NCBI RefSeq assembly: GCF_015710975.1
Contig: NZ_CP049783.1
Location: forward strand, 5,838,001-5,902,000
Direction: 5' to 3'
DNA: 64,000 bases
Source of the DNA: Paenibacillus polymyxa
GTDB lineage: Bacteria; Bacillota; Bacilli; Paenibacillales; Paenibacillaceae
This document shows, piece after piece, positions 52,724 through 64,000 of the stretch. A model generated the notes under the pieces. That model searched no databases. It saw only the letters and a list, made by a program, of their open reading frames with translations, and was not told the DNA's origin. The translations under genes and the position numbers were made by a program. Each line of letters begins with the position of its first letter. The first letter of the stretch is position 1.

Positions 52724-53086
52724 TTAAACAAGAGGTTCCTCAATCAATGTTGCGAAATTAAACTGGTGTACATGACCATCATTTAATGTAGTTTGGCCCG
52801 TAACGAAATGTACGTGTTTTCCATTTCCGACTGGAATAGCTGGTCCTGTTCTAATCCTTCTCAGATTATGAAAATGGTTCACAAAATCAGTTTTCGTAAG
52901 ATCAATTTCGTGGACATGACTTCTTCCAACTCGAATCGCTTGCCCAGTAACACCTGCAAAGCGGTGGTTATGTCGGTCTGCGCCTGCTTCAGCCAGTTTG
53001 GTACTACCTTCAAATTCATGTACATGCCTCTGTGTCTGTTTAGCTGAGATTGTTTTCTTCTTGACTACAAGTTTATTCTTCTGCAT
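52724..53086 (-). CDS. YmaF family protein with His-x-His repeats
   Basis: A 120-residue soluble protein with six His-rich repeats at about 15-20 residue spacing: RHVHEF, RHNHRF, SHVHEI, NHFHNL, KHVHFV and GHVHQF. This is the YmaF family pattern. Metal binding is likely from the repeats, but the function is unknown. No ribosome binding site stronger than GGAGGCAGG about 8 bases before the ATG is present. It lies between sufB and catalase 2 with a terminator on each side. Confidence 0.8.
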   Translation of the reverse strand: MQKNKLVVKKKTISAKQTQRHVHEFEGSTKLAEAGADRHNHRFAGVTGQAIRVGRSHVHEIDLTKTDFVNHFHNLRRIRTGPAIPVGNGKHVHFVTGQTTLNDGHVHQFNFATLIEEPLV

Positions 53087-53210
53087 CCGTTGCCTGCCTC
53101 CTTATGTTTTGCAGTTTTTACAATATCCTATTAAGCAAACATAGTTACGTGCTAGGCGATTATCTGCAGTCCTAACAATAAATTTTTGGTTTCACATGGC
53201 ATTAGAAAAA

Positions 53211-53285
53211 AGAAGAAGACGAACTTAAAAAGTTCGCCTTCTACATTTAAAAGGAAATTCGAGTCGGCACAAAATCGGCACGACT
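53211..53285. repeat. Duplicated terminator module, copy 2 (after sufB)
   Basis: The 28-base core (53211-53238) is identical to copy 1, with the same hairpin and a TTCTTTTTTC tail on the minus strand. It serves as the suf operon terminator. A second inverted repeat, CGAGTCG / CGACTCG (53260-53266 with 53280-53286), is complete only in this copy. Confidence 0.75.
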
Positions 53286-53342
53286 CGGATTAAACAGCTT
53301 TAATTACCTCAAGTACCTTGTCTCACCAAGGGTTACCGCGTT

Positions 53343-54740
53343 TTAACCGATACTACCTTCCATTTCGAACTTGATCAAGCGGTTCATTTCTACCGCATAT
53401 TCCATCGGTAGTTCTTTGGTGAACGGCTCAATGAAGCCCATAACGATCATTTGTGTTGCCTCAGCTTCGGTCAGACCACGGCTCATCAGATAGAAGAGTT
53501 GATCTTCCGATACTTTGGACACCGTTGCTTCGTGCTCAAGTGTAATATCGTCATTCATGATCTCATTATAAGGAATAGTATCTGAAGTTGACTGATTATC
53601 CAAAATCAACGTATCACACTTAATATTCGATTTTGCACCTTGAGCCTGACGACCAAAGGAAGCTAATCCGCGATACGTTACTTTACCACCGTGCTTACTG
53701 ATCGATTTGGATACAATGGTGGATGTAGTATCTGGTGCCAAGTGGATCATTTTCGCACCTGCATCCTGATGCTGGCCTTTGCCTGCAACAGCGATGGACA
53801 AGACCATCCCTTTCGCTCCACGACCTTTCAGTACAACGGCAGGATACTTCATTGTCAGCTTGGAACCGATGTTGCCATCAACCCATTCCATCGTTGCATT
53901 TTCTTCAGCAACCGCACGTTTAGTTACCAGGTTGTAAATGTTTGGTGCCCAGTTCTGAATCGTTGTGTAACGAACGCGTGCGTTTTTCTTACAAATAATT
54001 TCAACCACAGCACTATGCAGCGAGTTCGTGCTGTAAATTGGAGCTGTACAGCCTTCTACATAATGCACAAAGCTGTCTTCGTCAGCAATAATGAGCGTAC
54101 GCTCAAATTGACCCATGTTTTCCGAGTTGATACGGAAGTAAGCCTGCAATGGAACTTCACATTTCACACCTTTAGGCACGTAGATAAAGCTACCGCCTGA
54201 CCATACCGCACTGTTCAGGGCCGCAAACTTATTGTCCGCAGGAGGTACGACTGTGGCAAAATACTCTTTCAGAATCTCAGGATGCTCACGCAACGCTGTA
54301 TCGGTATCCATGAAAATGACACCCTGCTCTTCCAGGTCCTTTTGCATGCTGTGGTAGACAACCTCGGATTCATACTGCGCAGATACACCAGCCAAAAACT
54401 TTTGCTCCGCTTCAGGAATCCCCAGTTTATCAAAGGTTTCCTTAATTTCTGTAGGAACCTCTTCCCACGTTTTCCCTTGCTTCTCGGAAGGTCTTACATA
54501 GTACTGGATATCATCGAAATCCAGTTCATCCATGTCTCCGCCCCATTTTGGCATTGGCATTTTTTCAAATTGCTTCAATGCTTTCAGACGGAACTCCAAC
54601 ATCCAATCCGGTTCACCCTTAATTTTGGAGATTTCCTTTACAATTTCCGGAGTGAGACCCTTACCTGTTTGGAAAATGGACTTGTGCTCGTCACGAAAGC
54701 CATACTTATACTCTTCCATTTCCGGTGCTTTCTTGGCCAT
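53343..54740 (-). CDS. sufB: Fe-S cluster scaffold protein SufB
   Basis: A 465-residue scaffold subunit of the SUF system, which assembles iron-sulfur clusters with SufC and SufD. The right-handed beta-helix core is visible from about residue 150 to 400 ([34 protein letters not shown], and [12 protein letters not shown] with the conserved Lys-Gly). The ATG at 54740 has GAGGAGG 10 bases upstream; the TTG 9 bases earlier is not used. It is the last gene of sufCDSUB. Confidence 0.95.
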   Translation of the reverse strand: MAKKAPEMEEYKYGFRDEHKSIFQTGKGLTPEIVKEISKIKGEPDWMLEFRLKALKQFEKMPMPKWGGDMDELDFDDIQYYVRPSEKQGKTWEEVPTEIKETFDKLGIPEAEQKFLAGVSAQYESEVVYHSMQKDLEEQGVIFMDTDTALREHPEILKEYFATVVPPADNKFAALNSAVWSGGSFIYVPKGVKCEVPLQAYFRINSENMGQFERTLIIADEDSFVHYVEGCTAPIYSTNSLHSAVVEIICKKNARVRYTTIQNWAPNIYNLVTKRAVAEENATMEWVDGNIGSKLTMKYPAVVLKGRGAKGMVLSIAVAGKGQHQDAGAKMIHLAPDTTSTIVSKSISKHGGKVTYRGLASFGRQAQGAKSNIKCDTLILDNQSTSDTIPYNEIMNDDITLEHEATVSKVSEDQLFYLMSRGLTEAEATQMIVMGFIEPFTKELPMEYAVEMNRLIKFEMEGSIG

Positions 54741-54770
54741 GTTTCTCAAACCTCCTCTGTTCTATTTAAA

Positions 54771-57707
<2,937 letters not shown>

Positions 57708-57730
57708 CAGTTTTCCTCCTCGCTTCCGGC

Positions 57731-58513
57731 TTACGCCTCTTGTCCTACAGTTTCATCAACGATACCCAGCTCTTCCTTGATCCAGTCGTAACCGTCCGCT
57801 TCCAGACGCTCAGCAAGCTCAGGACCACCGGATTTAACGATACGTCCTTGCATCATTACGTGTACATAATCTGGTTTGATGTAGTTCAACAGACGTTGGT
57901 AGTGAGTAATCACAAGGAAGCCACGGTCTTCAGAACGCATAGCATTTACACCGTTAGCTACGATTCTCAAAGCATCGATATCCAGACCGGAGTCAATTTC
58001 GTCCAGAACGACAATTTTGGGATCAAGCATCATCATTTGCAGAATTTCATTCCGTTTTTTCTCACCACCGGAAAAACCTTCGTTCAGGTAACGGTGAGCA
58101 AACTCAGGATTCATTTCAAGCTCTTTCATTTTGCCTTCCATTTGGCGGATAAACTTAATCAGGGAAATCTCTTGTCCTTCTTCACGGCGCGCGTTGATTG
58201 CACTACGCAAAAAGTCGGAGTTTGTTACTCCTGCAATTTCACTTGGATACTGCATCGCCAGGAACAATCCTGCACGTGCACGCTCATCCACTTCCATATC
58301 CAGTACGTCTTCTCCATCCAAAGTTACTTTGCCATCTGTGACTTCATATTTAGGATGACCCATCAAAGCAGATGCGAGTGTACTTTTACCCGTTCCGTTA
58401 GGACCCATGATAGCGTGGATTTCTCCACCCTTCATTTCGAGGTTAATCCCCTTCAAAATTTCTTTACCTTCAATGGTCGCTTTGAGACCTTCAATCTTAA
58501 AGTTTGTAGCCAT
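57731..58513 (-). CDS. sufC: SUF complex ATPase SufC
   Basis: A 260-residue ABC-type ATPase: Walker [10 protein letters not shown], the signature [11 protein letters not shown], Walker [14 protein letters not shown] and the switch His in [10 protein letters not shown]. It is the first gene of the operon. The ATG at 58513 has GGAGGG 10 bases upstream; the longer frame to 58531 is not used. Confidence 0.95.
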   Translation of the reverse strand: MATNFKIEGLKATIEGKEILKGINLEMKGGEIHAIMGPNGTGKSTLASALMGHPKYEVTDGKVTLDGEDVLDMEVDERARAGLFLAMQYPSEIAGVTNSDFLRSAINARREEGQEISLIKFIRQMEGKMKELEMNPEFAHRYLNEGFSGGEKKRNEILQMMMLDPKIVVLDEIDSGLDIDALRIVANGVNAMRSEDRGFLVITHYQRLLNYIKPDYVHVMMQGRIVKSGGPELAERLEADGYDWIKEELGIVDETVGQEA

Positions 58514-58619
58514 ATTCGCAATACCCTCCAAAAAATGTAGTGTGGTGTCGAAATCAGAAAGATATTTAAACAGGGGAGCCCCCTGATTTCAAGCAAATGT
58601 AATAATTAAAAATTTATTT

Positions 58620-58654
58620 ATAATCATTCTAAACTGATTCTCAATGATTCTCAA
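58620..58654 (-). promoter_or_regulatory. Candidate Fur-type operator before sufC
   Basis: TGATTCTCAA occurs twice in tandem (58635-58644 and 58645-58654), with a nearby ATCATT. On the minus strand this gives TGAGAATCATTGAGAATCA, a partial match to Fur boxes (TGATAATNATTATCA type). It lies about 120-140 bases before sufC. Iron control of suf is common; control by Fur here is an inference. Confidence 0.3.
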
Positions 58655-58827
58655 GTTATTTTATAATAAATATCTTTAAGGGTGCAACCAACAGACGCAC
58701 GTTATCCACCTTTCTTCATAAAATGTTCATCCTACCAATCACACAAATGGCAAAATACATCCTTCGAATGATTACATAGTTATAGTGTAGTACAAAAACC
58801 ATGGGATACATAATCTCTTTTTTAGCC

Positions 58828-58868
58828 ATAAAAACGCTACTGACAGCTTGACGTCAGTAGCGTTTTAC
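58828..58868 (-). terminator. Terminator after dps
   Basis: A perfect 14-bp stem (GTCAGTAGCGTTTT with AAAACGCTACTGAC) about 40 bases after dps, with T-runs on both strands. Confidence 0.85.
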
Positions 58869-58905
58869 ATGTAAAGGGGTTATTTTAGTACGAAAGCCTG
58901 ATGAG

Positions 58906-59379
58906 TTAGCCCAAATAAGAGCGAAGCATCCACATGTGTTTCTCCAAATCTGCTTTGTAGCCGATCAACAAATCTGCAGTAGGCTGGTCGGAATTACTTT
59001 CCGCCAATTCGATACCTTCCTGAAACTCCTCACATACCGTCGCAAAATCCTCAATCAGGGTTTGCACCATTTTTGGAGCATCTTCATTACCGGTAGCCTC
59101 TTGAATTGAGGACAACTCCAGGTATTCCTTCAATGTTGCGGAAGGAGAACCTTTCAAGGCAAGCAAGCGCTCGGCAATCTCATCCATTTTCAATGTCACT
59201 TCATTGTATAATTCTTCGAATTTAACATGGAGTGTATAAAAGCTGGAGCCTTTCACGTTCCAGTGATAGTTATGAATTTTTACATATAACACATTGAGGT
59301 TAGCGACTTGACGGTTTAAAAGTTCCTCCACCGATTTGGTTTGCGTATTTTTCGAGTTACTTGTTGTTTTAGCCATCAT
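58906..59379 (-). CDS. dps: Dps family DNA-binding/ferritin-like protein
   Basis: A 157-residue Dps protein. The ferroxidase-site helix NYHWNVKGSSFYTLHVKFEE has the inter-subunit His and acidic residues, and DEIAERLLALKG follows. Dps dodecamers store iron and protect DNA against peroxide. The start has AAGGAAGGG upstream; a second ATG one codon later is equally possible. A sigma-B-like promoter lies about 120-150 bases upstream. Confidence 0.92.
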   Translation of the reverse strand: MMAKTTSNSKNTQTKSVEELLNRQVANLNVLYVKIHNYHWNVKGSSFYTLHVKFEELYNEVTLKMDEIAERLLALKGSPSATLKEYLELSSIQEATGNEDAPKMVQTLIEDFATVCEEFQEGIELAESNSDQPTADLLIGYKADLEKHMWMLRSYLG

Positions 59380-59685
59380 AAATCCCTTCCTTTTTCATCA
59401 AATTGACTTTCAGAAGCGTTTACGTATTCATCACCGTCCCTGCTGACGGTAAGACGCCAGCGGGCATTTGAATATCACCTGCCGGACGTCTGTTTCATAT
59501 TTACCCTTTCTATACAGAGACGAAACAAAAAGAAGAAGCCCACCTCTTCCAATCCATCATAAAAAAAATGTACAAAAATTCAGTGATTTTCGTTATACTT
59601 TCTCTATCCTATCAAAATACTTGGTTTAATATTGTGATGTTTTTTCTTACCATTTACATGTGCGCAATTTACGGAGGTGACCTCA
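59380..59685. other. Divergent region between dps and mtnK with two hairpins
   Basis: About 300 bases with no gene. It holds the sigma-B-like dps promoter and, in the dps leader, two hairpins: ACCGTC/GACGGT (59435-59452) and a GACG.CCGGC / GCTGG.CGTC stem (59452-59492). Nothing resembling a SAM-I (S-box) riboswitch is seen before mtnK, although the B. subtilis mtnKA operon has one. Confidence 0.5.
59501..59526 (-). promoter_or_regulatory. Candidate sigma-B promoter of dps
   Basis: On the minus strand GTTTCG (59526-59521), a 14-base spacer and GGGTAA (59506-59501) match the sigma-B consensus GTTT..-GGGTAT closely. dps of B. subtilis is a sigma-B gene. Whether this organism has sigma-B cannot be seen here. 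Confidence 0.45.
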
Positions 59686-60918
59686 TTGTCCAAATATCAT
59701 CCCTTAACGACCGAAGAAGCAATCGAATTCGTGAAGAACATTCCCGGATTTTTTAGCCAGGAAGCTCATCTGGAATGCCGAGAAATCGGCGATGGCAACT
59801 TAAATCTGGTTTTTCATATTACAGATTCCAAATCTAACAAGAGTATCATTGCCAAGCAGGCACTTCCCTATGTAAAAATTGTGGGTGAATCCTGGCCGTT
59901 GTCGCTGGATCGCGCCCGTATTGAACGCGAGGCACTTCAGCAGGAGCACCGGCTTTGCCCCGAATTGGTTCCTGCGGTACTAGGCTATGACGATGAGCTT
60001 GCGTTAACCGTGATGGAGGATCTTAGCTCACACACAATCATGCGTAAGGGACTAATTGAAGGCAACACATACCCTCTTTTTGCTAATCATATTGGCGAAT
60101 TTCTGGCACGCACGCTCTTTTTCACCTCAGATTTGGGCATGAATCAGCAGGCTAAAAAAGAGCTGGTTAAACGCTTTATTAACCCTGAACTCTGCAAAAT
60201 AACTGAGGATCTGATTTTGGATGAACCCTACCGATTTTCAGATAATAACAACTATGGTATGTACATTGAAGACGAAGCAGAGGCACTCCGTACAGATCAG
60301 TTGCTTCATCTGGAAGTAGCTTTGCTGCGAGAAAAGTTTATGACACGAACAGAAGCACTGCTACACGGCGACCTTCATACAGGCAGTATTTTTGTAACAG
60401 CCGAATCGACTAAAGTCATTGATCCTGAATTTGCCTATTACGGCCCCATGGGGTTTGATATCGGAGCGGTCATCGCCAATCTGCTGTTGAACTACGCAGC
60501 ACAGCCCGGATGGACTTCTAGCGAGACGGCGCTAAAGGAACGACGTGACTGGCTCCTGGAGACTGTCATTCAAGTATGGGAGCAGTTTGAGAGCAGGTTT
60601 CGTACACTGTGGAACGAACACGTCACCGATCATTTGGCACGTACACCCGGATATCAGGACTTATACCTCCAGAAAGTACTGCAAGATACGATTGGCTTTG
60701 CAGGGTGCAAAGTGATCCGCCGGATCATCAGCCTGTCGCATGTGGCGGATATCGATACCATTGCCGATCCTGATATCAAGGAAGCTGCGGAACGTCTCGC
60801 GTTATCGATCGGAAAAGCCTTGGTTCTGCGCAATCGCGAGCTTCATTCGATCCGGGAACTAGAAGACATTGTTCGGACAGCAACAGCGACCCAAACTAAA
60901 GGAGCATCACGCATATGA
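59686..60918 (+). CDS. mtnK: 5-methylthioribose kinase MtnK
   Basis: A 410-residue kinase of the methionine salvage pathway that phosphorylates methylthioribose. The fold is APH-like: [11 protein letters not shown] near residue 40, the catalytic [10 protein letters not shown] near 230 and the metal [17 protein letters not shown] near 250. The frame is open from a GTG at 59677, but a TTG at 59686 lies 8 bases after GGAGG and is preferred. It overlaps mtnA by 4 bases. Confidence 0.93.
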   Translation: MSKYHPLTTEEAIEFVKNIPGFFSQEAHLECREIGDGNLNLVFHITDSKSNKSIIAKQALPYVKIVGESWPLSLDRARIEREALQQEHRLCPELVPAVLGYDDELALTVMEDLSSHTIMRKGLIEGNTYPLFANHIGEFLARTLFFTSDLGMNQQAKKELVKRFINPELCKITEDLILDEPYRFSDNNNYGMYIEDEAEALRTDQLLHLEVALLREKFMTRTEALLHGDLHTGSIFVTAESTKVIDPEFAYYGPMGFDIGAVIANLLLNYAAQPGWTSSETALKERRDWLLETVIQVWEQFESRFRTLWNEHVTDHLARTPGYQDLYLQKVLQDTIGFAGCKVIRRIISLSHVADIDTIADPDIKEAAERLALSIGKALVLRNRELHSIRELEDIVRTATATQTKGASRI

Positions 60919-62024
60919 GTGAAAATAAAGAATCTCTCCCCGCATCCTCCCTTGAAGCAACTGTGTCTGGACAGGCTCTAACTTCACTGGTGTGGAAGGG
61001 GAACCACTTGTCCATGCTGGATCAGCGTCTACTGCCCGAAAAGATAGTCATGCTGGATTTATTCACGACCGAGGAAGTGTGGGAAGGCATCCATGCCATG
61101 AAGGTACGGGGTGCCCCCGCCATCGGGATGGCCGCAGCCTATGGTGTTGTACTGGGTGCTACCTCCTATTGCGGCAATGACGCTGCTGGGTGGCTGGAGC
61201 ATGTACACGCGGTGTGCGGACATTTGGCTACCTCACGGCCGACTGCCGTAAATCTGTTCTGGGCTCTGGACCGCATGAAGAAGCGAGCCGGCGAACTCGT
61301 CACAGAGGCTGAGGTGGGCCAGATCGAAGACTGGAATGCAGGGCTGGAGCGTGAAGCTATAGCCATTCAGGCAGAGGATGAAGAAGTTTGCCGCCTAATC
61401 GGCATCCATGCTTTACCTCTGTTCGAGGATGGGATGGGCGTACTCACTCATTGCAACGCAGGCGGCTTGGCAACAGCGAAATACGGAACAGCGCTCGCGC
61501 CTATGTATTTGGCTCAGGAAAACGGAATCCACCTGAAAGTATTTGCTGACGAAACCCGCCCCGTATTGCAGGGTGCGCGTCTGACCGCCTTTGAGCTTCA
61601 GCAGGCAGGCATAGATGTCACCCTGCTCTGTGACAATATGGCAGGCATGGTGATGTCTAAAGGATGGGTGCAAGCTGTCATTGTCGGCACAGACAGAGTC
61701 GCCGCTAATGGGGATGTGGCCAACAAAATCGGCACCTATAGCCTGGCAGTGTTGGCGAAAGCGCATGGTATAGCCTTTTACGTTGCTTCGCCGTTATCAA
61801 CCATTGATTTGCAGACCGCAACAGGCGCAGATATTCCGATTGAGGAGCGTTCTGCAGGAGAAGTTACCGAGAGCTTTGGTAAAAGAACTGCCCCAGAAGG
61901 CATCAAAGTTTACAATCCGGCTTTCGACGTTACACCTCATGAATACATTACCGCCATCATTACCGAAAAAGGAATTGTCCAAGCCCCTTTTAGCGAGAAT
62001 CTCGCCGCTTTGTTTGCAGATTAA
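60915..62024 (+). CDS. mtnA: S-methyl-5-thioribose-1-phosphate isomerase MtnA
   Basis: A 369-residue isomerase acting after MtnK in methionine salvage. [13 protein letters not shown] is near residue 58; the active-site Cys is in [10 protein letters not shown] near 175, and the catalytic Asp is in [19 protein letters not shown] near 260. The eIF2B-like fold and length are usual. It is translationally coupled to mtnK; a terminator follows 70 bases later. Confidence 0.94.
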   Translation: MSENKESLPASSLEATVSGQALTSLVWKGNHLSMLDQRLLPEKIVMLDLFTTEEVWEGIHAMKVRGAPAIGMAAAYGVVLGATSYCGNDAAGWLEHVHAVCGHLATSRPTAVNLFWALDRMKKRAGELVTEAEVGQIEDWNAGLEREAIAIQAEDEEVCRLIGIHALPLFEDGMGVLTHCNAGGLATAKYGTALAPMYLAQENGIHLKVFADETRPVLQGARLTAFELQQAGIDVTLLCDNMAGMVMSKGWVQAVIVGTDRVAANGDVANKIGTYSLAVLAKAHGIAFYVASPLSTIDLQTATGADIPIEERSAGEVTESFGKRTAPEGIKVYNPAFDVTPHEYITAIITEKGIVQAPFSENLAALFAD

Positions 62025-62093
62025 TCATTTTTGCAGGTCATACACTTCGTATATAATTCAAATGGTTCTACTCGTTAAAATGAAACTTTTCAC

Positions 62094-62135
62094 AGAAAAA
62101 ACCGGAGCCGTAGCGCCCGGTTTTTTAATTTTTTT
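62094..62135. terminator. Terminator after mtnA
   Basis: A stem AAAAACCGG / CCGGTTTTT with an 11-base loop and TTAATTTTTTT following on the plus strand; the minus strand also has a TTTTTT arm, so it may serve the convergent yunC-like gene too. Confidence 0.8.
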
Positions 62136-62165
62136 GCTTTTATCCAACAACTATTACTAGGCTTT

Positions 62166-62468
62166 CTACACCAATTTTAATAGTGCTTCATAGCCTGGCA
62201 TCCCTGGCTTAATTCCAAGTTGCTTGGCTTCCGTTGTCACAGACTCCATTGGTGCTTCTAACAGTTCCTTTAATGTTTTTACCCCCACAGCTCGTGCGGC
62301 AAGAATTTTCCGATCCGCCAACCGTTCATTGAGCAATCCGACATCCAGCGCACCACACATGATGTAACCACGGGAGTTGGAGATCGTCAACAGCGTTGTT
62401 TTAGGCAGTTTGACCTCGACTCCGGTAAATGTATGCTCACCCACTTGAATGGGTTCCATGTGTATCAT
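62166..62468 (-). CDS. yunC: YunC-like DUF1805 protein
   Basis: A 100-residue protein. The pattern VKLPKTTLLTISNSRGYIMCGALDVGLLNERL and AVGVKTLKELLEAPMESV matches YunC of B. subtilis, whose function is unknown. The frame is open to 62573, but the ATG at 62468 is preceded by GAGGAGGTG at 12 bases and starts where YunC starts. An ATG at 62459 is a near alternative. Confidence 0.83.
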   Translation of the reverse strand: MIHMEPIQVGEHTFTGVEVKLPKTTLLTISNSRGYIMCGALDVGLLNERLADRKILAARAVGVKTLKELLEAPMESVTTEAKQLGIKPGMPGYEALLKLV

Positions 62469-62664
62469 GGTTATTACATGCACCTCCTCTTTGTTCATCC
62501 GGGATATTTTATGCGGCATTTGCAGGTGGGTGTGGACACCCGTGGATACATTCAAAATTTTAGGACGGATCATGTATGTACAGCAAAACAGGCGATATTA
62601 AAAAGACTAGACGAATCGTTCCATCTAGTCTCTATGATCATCGTTAATGTTCTGGAGTTATGCT

Positions 62665-63213
62665 TTATTCAAGCTTCTTTAAATACTGTGGTGGCACCAA
62701 ATCGGCAAGCCAAACACCATGGTTGGCTTTATAAAACTTCACTTGATTAGCCAATGCCTTTGCCGTGTCTACTTCGAGGATCACGAGTTCCCCGCGTCTT
62801 TTACCTGCTAAAATCGCAAACTCAAGAGCTTCAGACAGATGTACATACGTTCTGCCCATTGGCTTAATTCCTTCAGTAAAAATGTTATGAATTACCTTTG
62901 TGTTTGTACCGTGATAGAGAACTGCTGGTGGAGTAGCTTCCTCATAAGTTAATCTGCCTGCACTGTGCCCATAATTAGCTCTTATGTACCCATTAACCAT
63001 CTCATATCTTTGTTTTGGACAATGGCTTACTACTTGCTCGATATCCGACTCACTGACCTCAGACCATCTATTCTCTGATCTTATTCCTTGAATCAGATCT
63101 TGAATGTCACAATAACCCTCATGGTCCAGCTCAAGACCATACTGTTCTGGTGTATGCCTAAGAATCTTACTCATAAATTTACTGAGGCTCTCTTCTTGTT
63201 TTGGCGTTAACAT
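62665..63213 (-). CDS. kptA: RNA 2'-phosphotransferase KptA/Tpt1
   Basis: A 182-residue protein of the Tpt1/KptA family, which removes a splice-junction 2'-phosphate from RNA with NAD. LSKFMSKILRH opens it, IRANYGHS (near residue 78) and LYHGT (near 99) are the active-site motifs, and TYVHLSEA follows. Bacteria have no tRNA splicing of the yeast kind, so the natural substrate is unclear. The ribosome binding site is AGAAGGAG about 8 bases before the ATG. It stands in a region of lower GC than the left part of the window. Confidence 0.88.
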   Translation of the reverse strand: MLTPKQEESLSKFMSKILRHTPEQYGLELDHEGYCDIQDLIQGIRSENRWSEVSESDIEQVVSHCPKQRYEMVNGYIRANYGHSAGRLTYEEATPPAVLYHGTNTKVIHNIFTEGIKPMGRTYVHLSEALEFAILAGKRRGELVILEVDTAKALANQVKFYKANHGVWLADLVPPQYLKKLE

Positions 63214-63245
63214 AATGTACTCCTTCTAATAAAATGTTTTTCTAT

Positions 63246-63446
63246 TTATAGTAACCAATCTGATGATTCATAGCGTCTTGTGAAGTAAAGCACCAATGCC
63301 CCGATAAGGAAGATTGTAGCTCCAATAAAAAAACTTCTTAGACTATTTATGCTAAAAGCCATCGCTATTATTGCAACTCCTAATCCACAAGGAAAATACC
63401 CGAAAATACCTCTTACCAAAGCCATAATAAAGAATTTCCGATTCAT
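63246..63446 (-). CDS. Small two-helix membrane protein, unknown
   Basis: A 66-residue protein with two hydrophobic stretches (about residues 5-30 and 37-56) and a charged end (RRYESSDW). No family was recognised. A good site AAAGGAGGGGG precedes the ATG by 9 bases, which supports that it is translated. It lies 32 bases upstream of kptA on the same strand. Confidence 0.6.
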   Translation of the reverse strand: MNRKFFIMALVRGIFGYFPCGLGVAIIAMAFSINSLRSFFIGATIFLIGALVLYFTRRYESSDWLL

Positions 63447-63554
63447 AAATCCCCCTCCTTTCTAATATGTAATTTATTATATTAAAATAGTTAGATTCTC
63501 ACATGAATTTTCCCCATACCAGTCTTCATCAAAGTAATATTCGCTTATTTTATT

Positions 63555-63839
63555 TTACAAAAATCGTACTACTTGTGTTCCCTTTTTTATATCTTCAATG
63601 TTTTCTGAATCCTTTACACTAATTCCAATTAGCGGATGGTTAGCAATGGAGAAAGAAATGCTAATATCCAATACGTCCAGTTCGCTTTTCGTTCCATCTA
63701 TCTTATCTACTTGTATTTTTGAACCTATCAAACCTTTCAAATTGGTATGATCCTGCTTATCTAAACCAAAATTCGTTCCAATTAAAATGATTCCTTTATT
63801 GGGTGTTTTAATAATATCGTCTAACTTCATAATCCCCAA
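63555..63839 (-). CDS. Hypothetical protein, 94 residues
   Basis: A soluble protein with a beta-rich pattern (KGIILIGTNFG, IGSKIQVDKIDG, LDVLDISISFSI, LIGISVKDS). I do not recognise it. A TTG at 63839 has GGAGAGG 7 bases upstream; an ATG at 63830 is the alternative start. It sits in AT-rich DNA and may be in an operon with the frame upstream at the window edge. Confidence 0.55.
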   Translation of the reverse strand: MGIMKLDDIIKTPNKGIILIGTNFGLDKQDHTNLKGLIGSKIQVDKIDGTKSELDVLDISISFSIANHPLIGISVKDSENIEDIKKGTQVVRFL

Positions 63840-63856
63840 TAGAGAACCTCTCCATT

Positions 63857-63946
63857 CTAGCGTTCATGTATGAACACTATATCTTTAACTTCCCTAATTT
63901 TGATACCTACGTTTTTTAATCTAGTAATTCCATCTCTTAATAGCAC
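63857..63946 (-). other. Short open frame at the right edge, possible gene end
   Basis: 29 sense codons (LLRDGITRLKNVGIKIREVK and more) run to a stop 8 bases before the ribosome binding site of the 94-residue gene. The composition looks protein-like. A stop codon lies just upstream in the same frame, so it is either a tiny gene or the shifted end of one that enters from the right. It cannot be resolved in this window. Confidence 0.25.
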
Positions 63947-64000
63947 TCAGGTTAAGGATGATGAATTTAACGTTATAACTAGGAACTTTACACTTGACGA

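Larger units (their letters stand above)
58514..58905. other. suf and dps intergenic region
   Basis: No gene. From left it holds the suf leader, the AT-rich stretch with the TGATTCTCAA direct repeat, and the dps terminator. The part from about 58590 to 58690 is among the most AT-rich DNA in the window and should contain the suf promoter. Confidence 0.5.

Overview
The window looks like a chromosome segment from a Paenibacillus of the P. polymyxa type. The evidence is Firmicute gene order around citZ-icd-mdh, accD-accA-pyk and dnaE; many sporulation and spore-coat genes; AGGAGG-type ribosome binding sites with frequent GTG and TTG starts; a secreted family-10 pectate lyase; and moderate GC. The species name is an inference from gene content. 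No tRNA, rRNA, CRISPR array, insertion sequence or prophage was seen.

Left third (1-29 kb). A CBS-domain protein is cut by the left edge. It is followed, on the minus strand, by phoR-phoP, a stress-type short-chain dehydrogenase, a small membrane protein and the TCA genes citZ, icd and mdh. Divergent ytvI, then fxsA, a thioesterase and a pectate lyase follow. Next come the phosphate transporter operon pstSCAB, with Pho-box-like repeats before pstS, and a divergent LysR regulator. Then come pyk, accA, accD, a small protein, a PgpA/YutG-like gene and dnaE, and finally ytrH-ytrI, ytoI and ytpI. This is the B. subtilis ytoI/dnaE/accDA/pyk/ytvI/citZ/icd/mdh/pho block. Here pfkA and nrnA are missing from it, the pho kinase and regulator are in swapped order, and the pst, pectate lyase and SDR genes are inserted.

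Centre (29-43.6 kb). This is a spore-envelope island. A yheA-like gene stands divergent to a tight operon of five different YheC/YheD-type ATP-grasp proteins with a GNAT acetyltransferase between the fourth and fifth. It is followed by a HAD phosphatase, a methyltransferase, a 947-residue protein with two glycosyltransferase domains, a zinc ribbon and a methyltransferase domain, a divergent glycosyltransferase with a repeat tail, and cotJA-cotJB-cotJC. The five-paralogue ATP-grasp operon plus the glycan-type enzymes is the best candidate here for an undescribed system, perhaps one that ligates, acetylates or glycosylates spore surface material.

Right third (43.8-64 kb). This part carries a CNNM/CorC-type membrane protein, a YfkAB-type radical SAM protein, two HD-GYP proteins flanking a YunD-like 5'-nucleotidase, and two divergent manganese catalases (a third family member is CotJC). 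It continues with a His-rich YmaF protein, the sufCDSUB iron-sulfur operon, dps with a sigma-B-like promoter, the methionine salvage pair mtnK-mtnA, a YunC-like protein and a KptA-type RNA 2'-phosphotransferase. The last kilobase is AT-rich and holds small genes I do not recognise.
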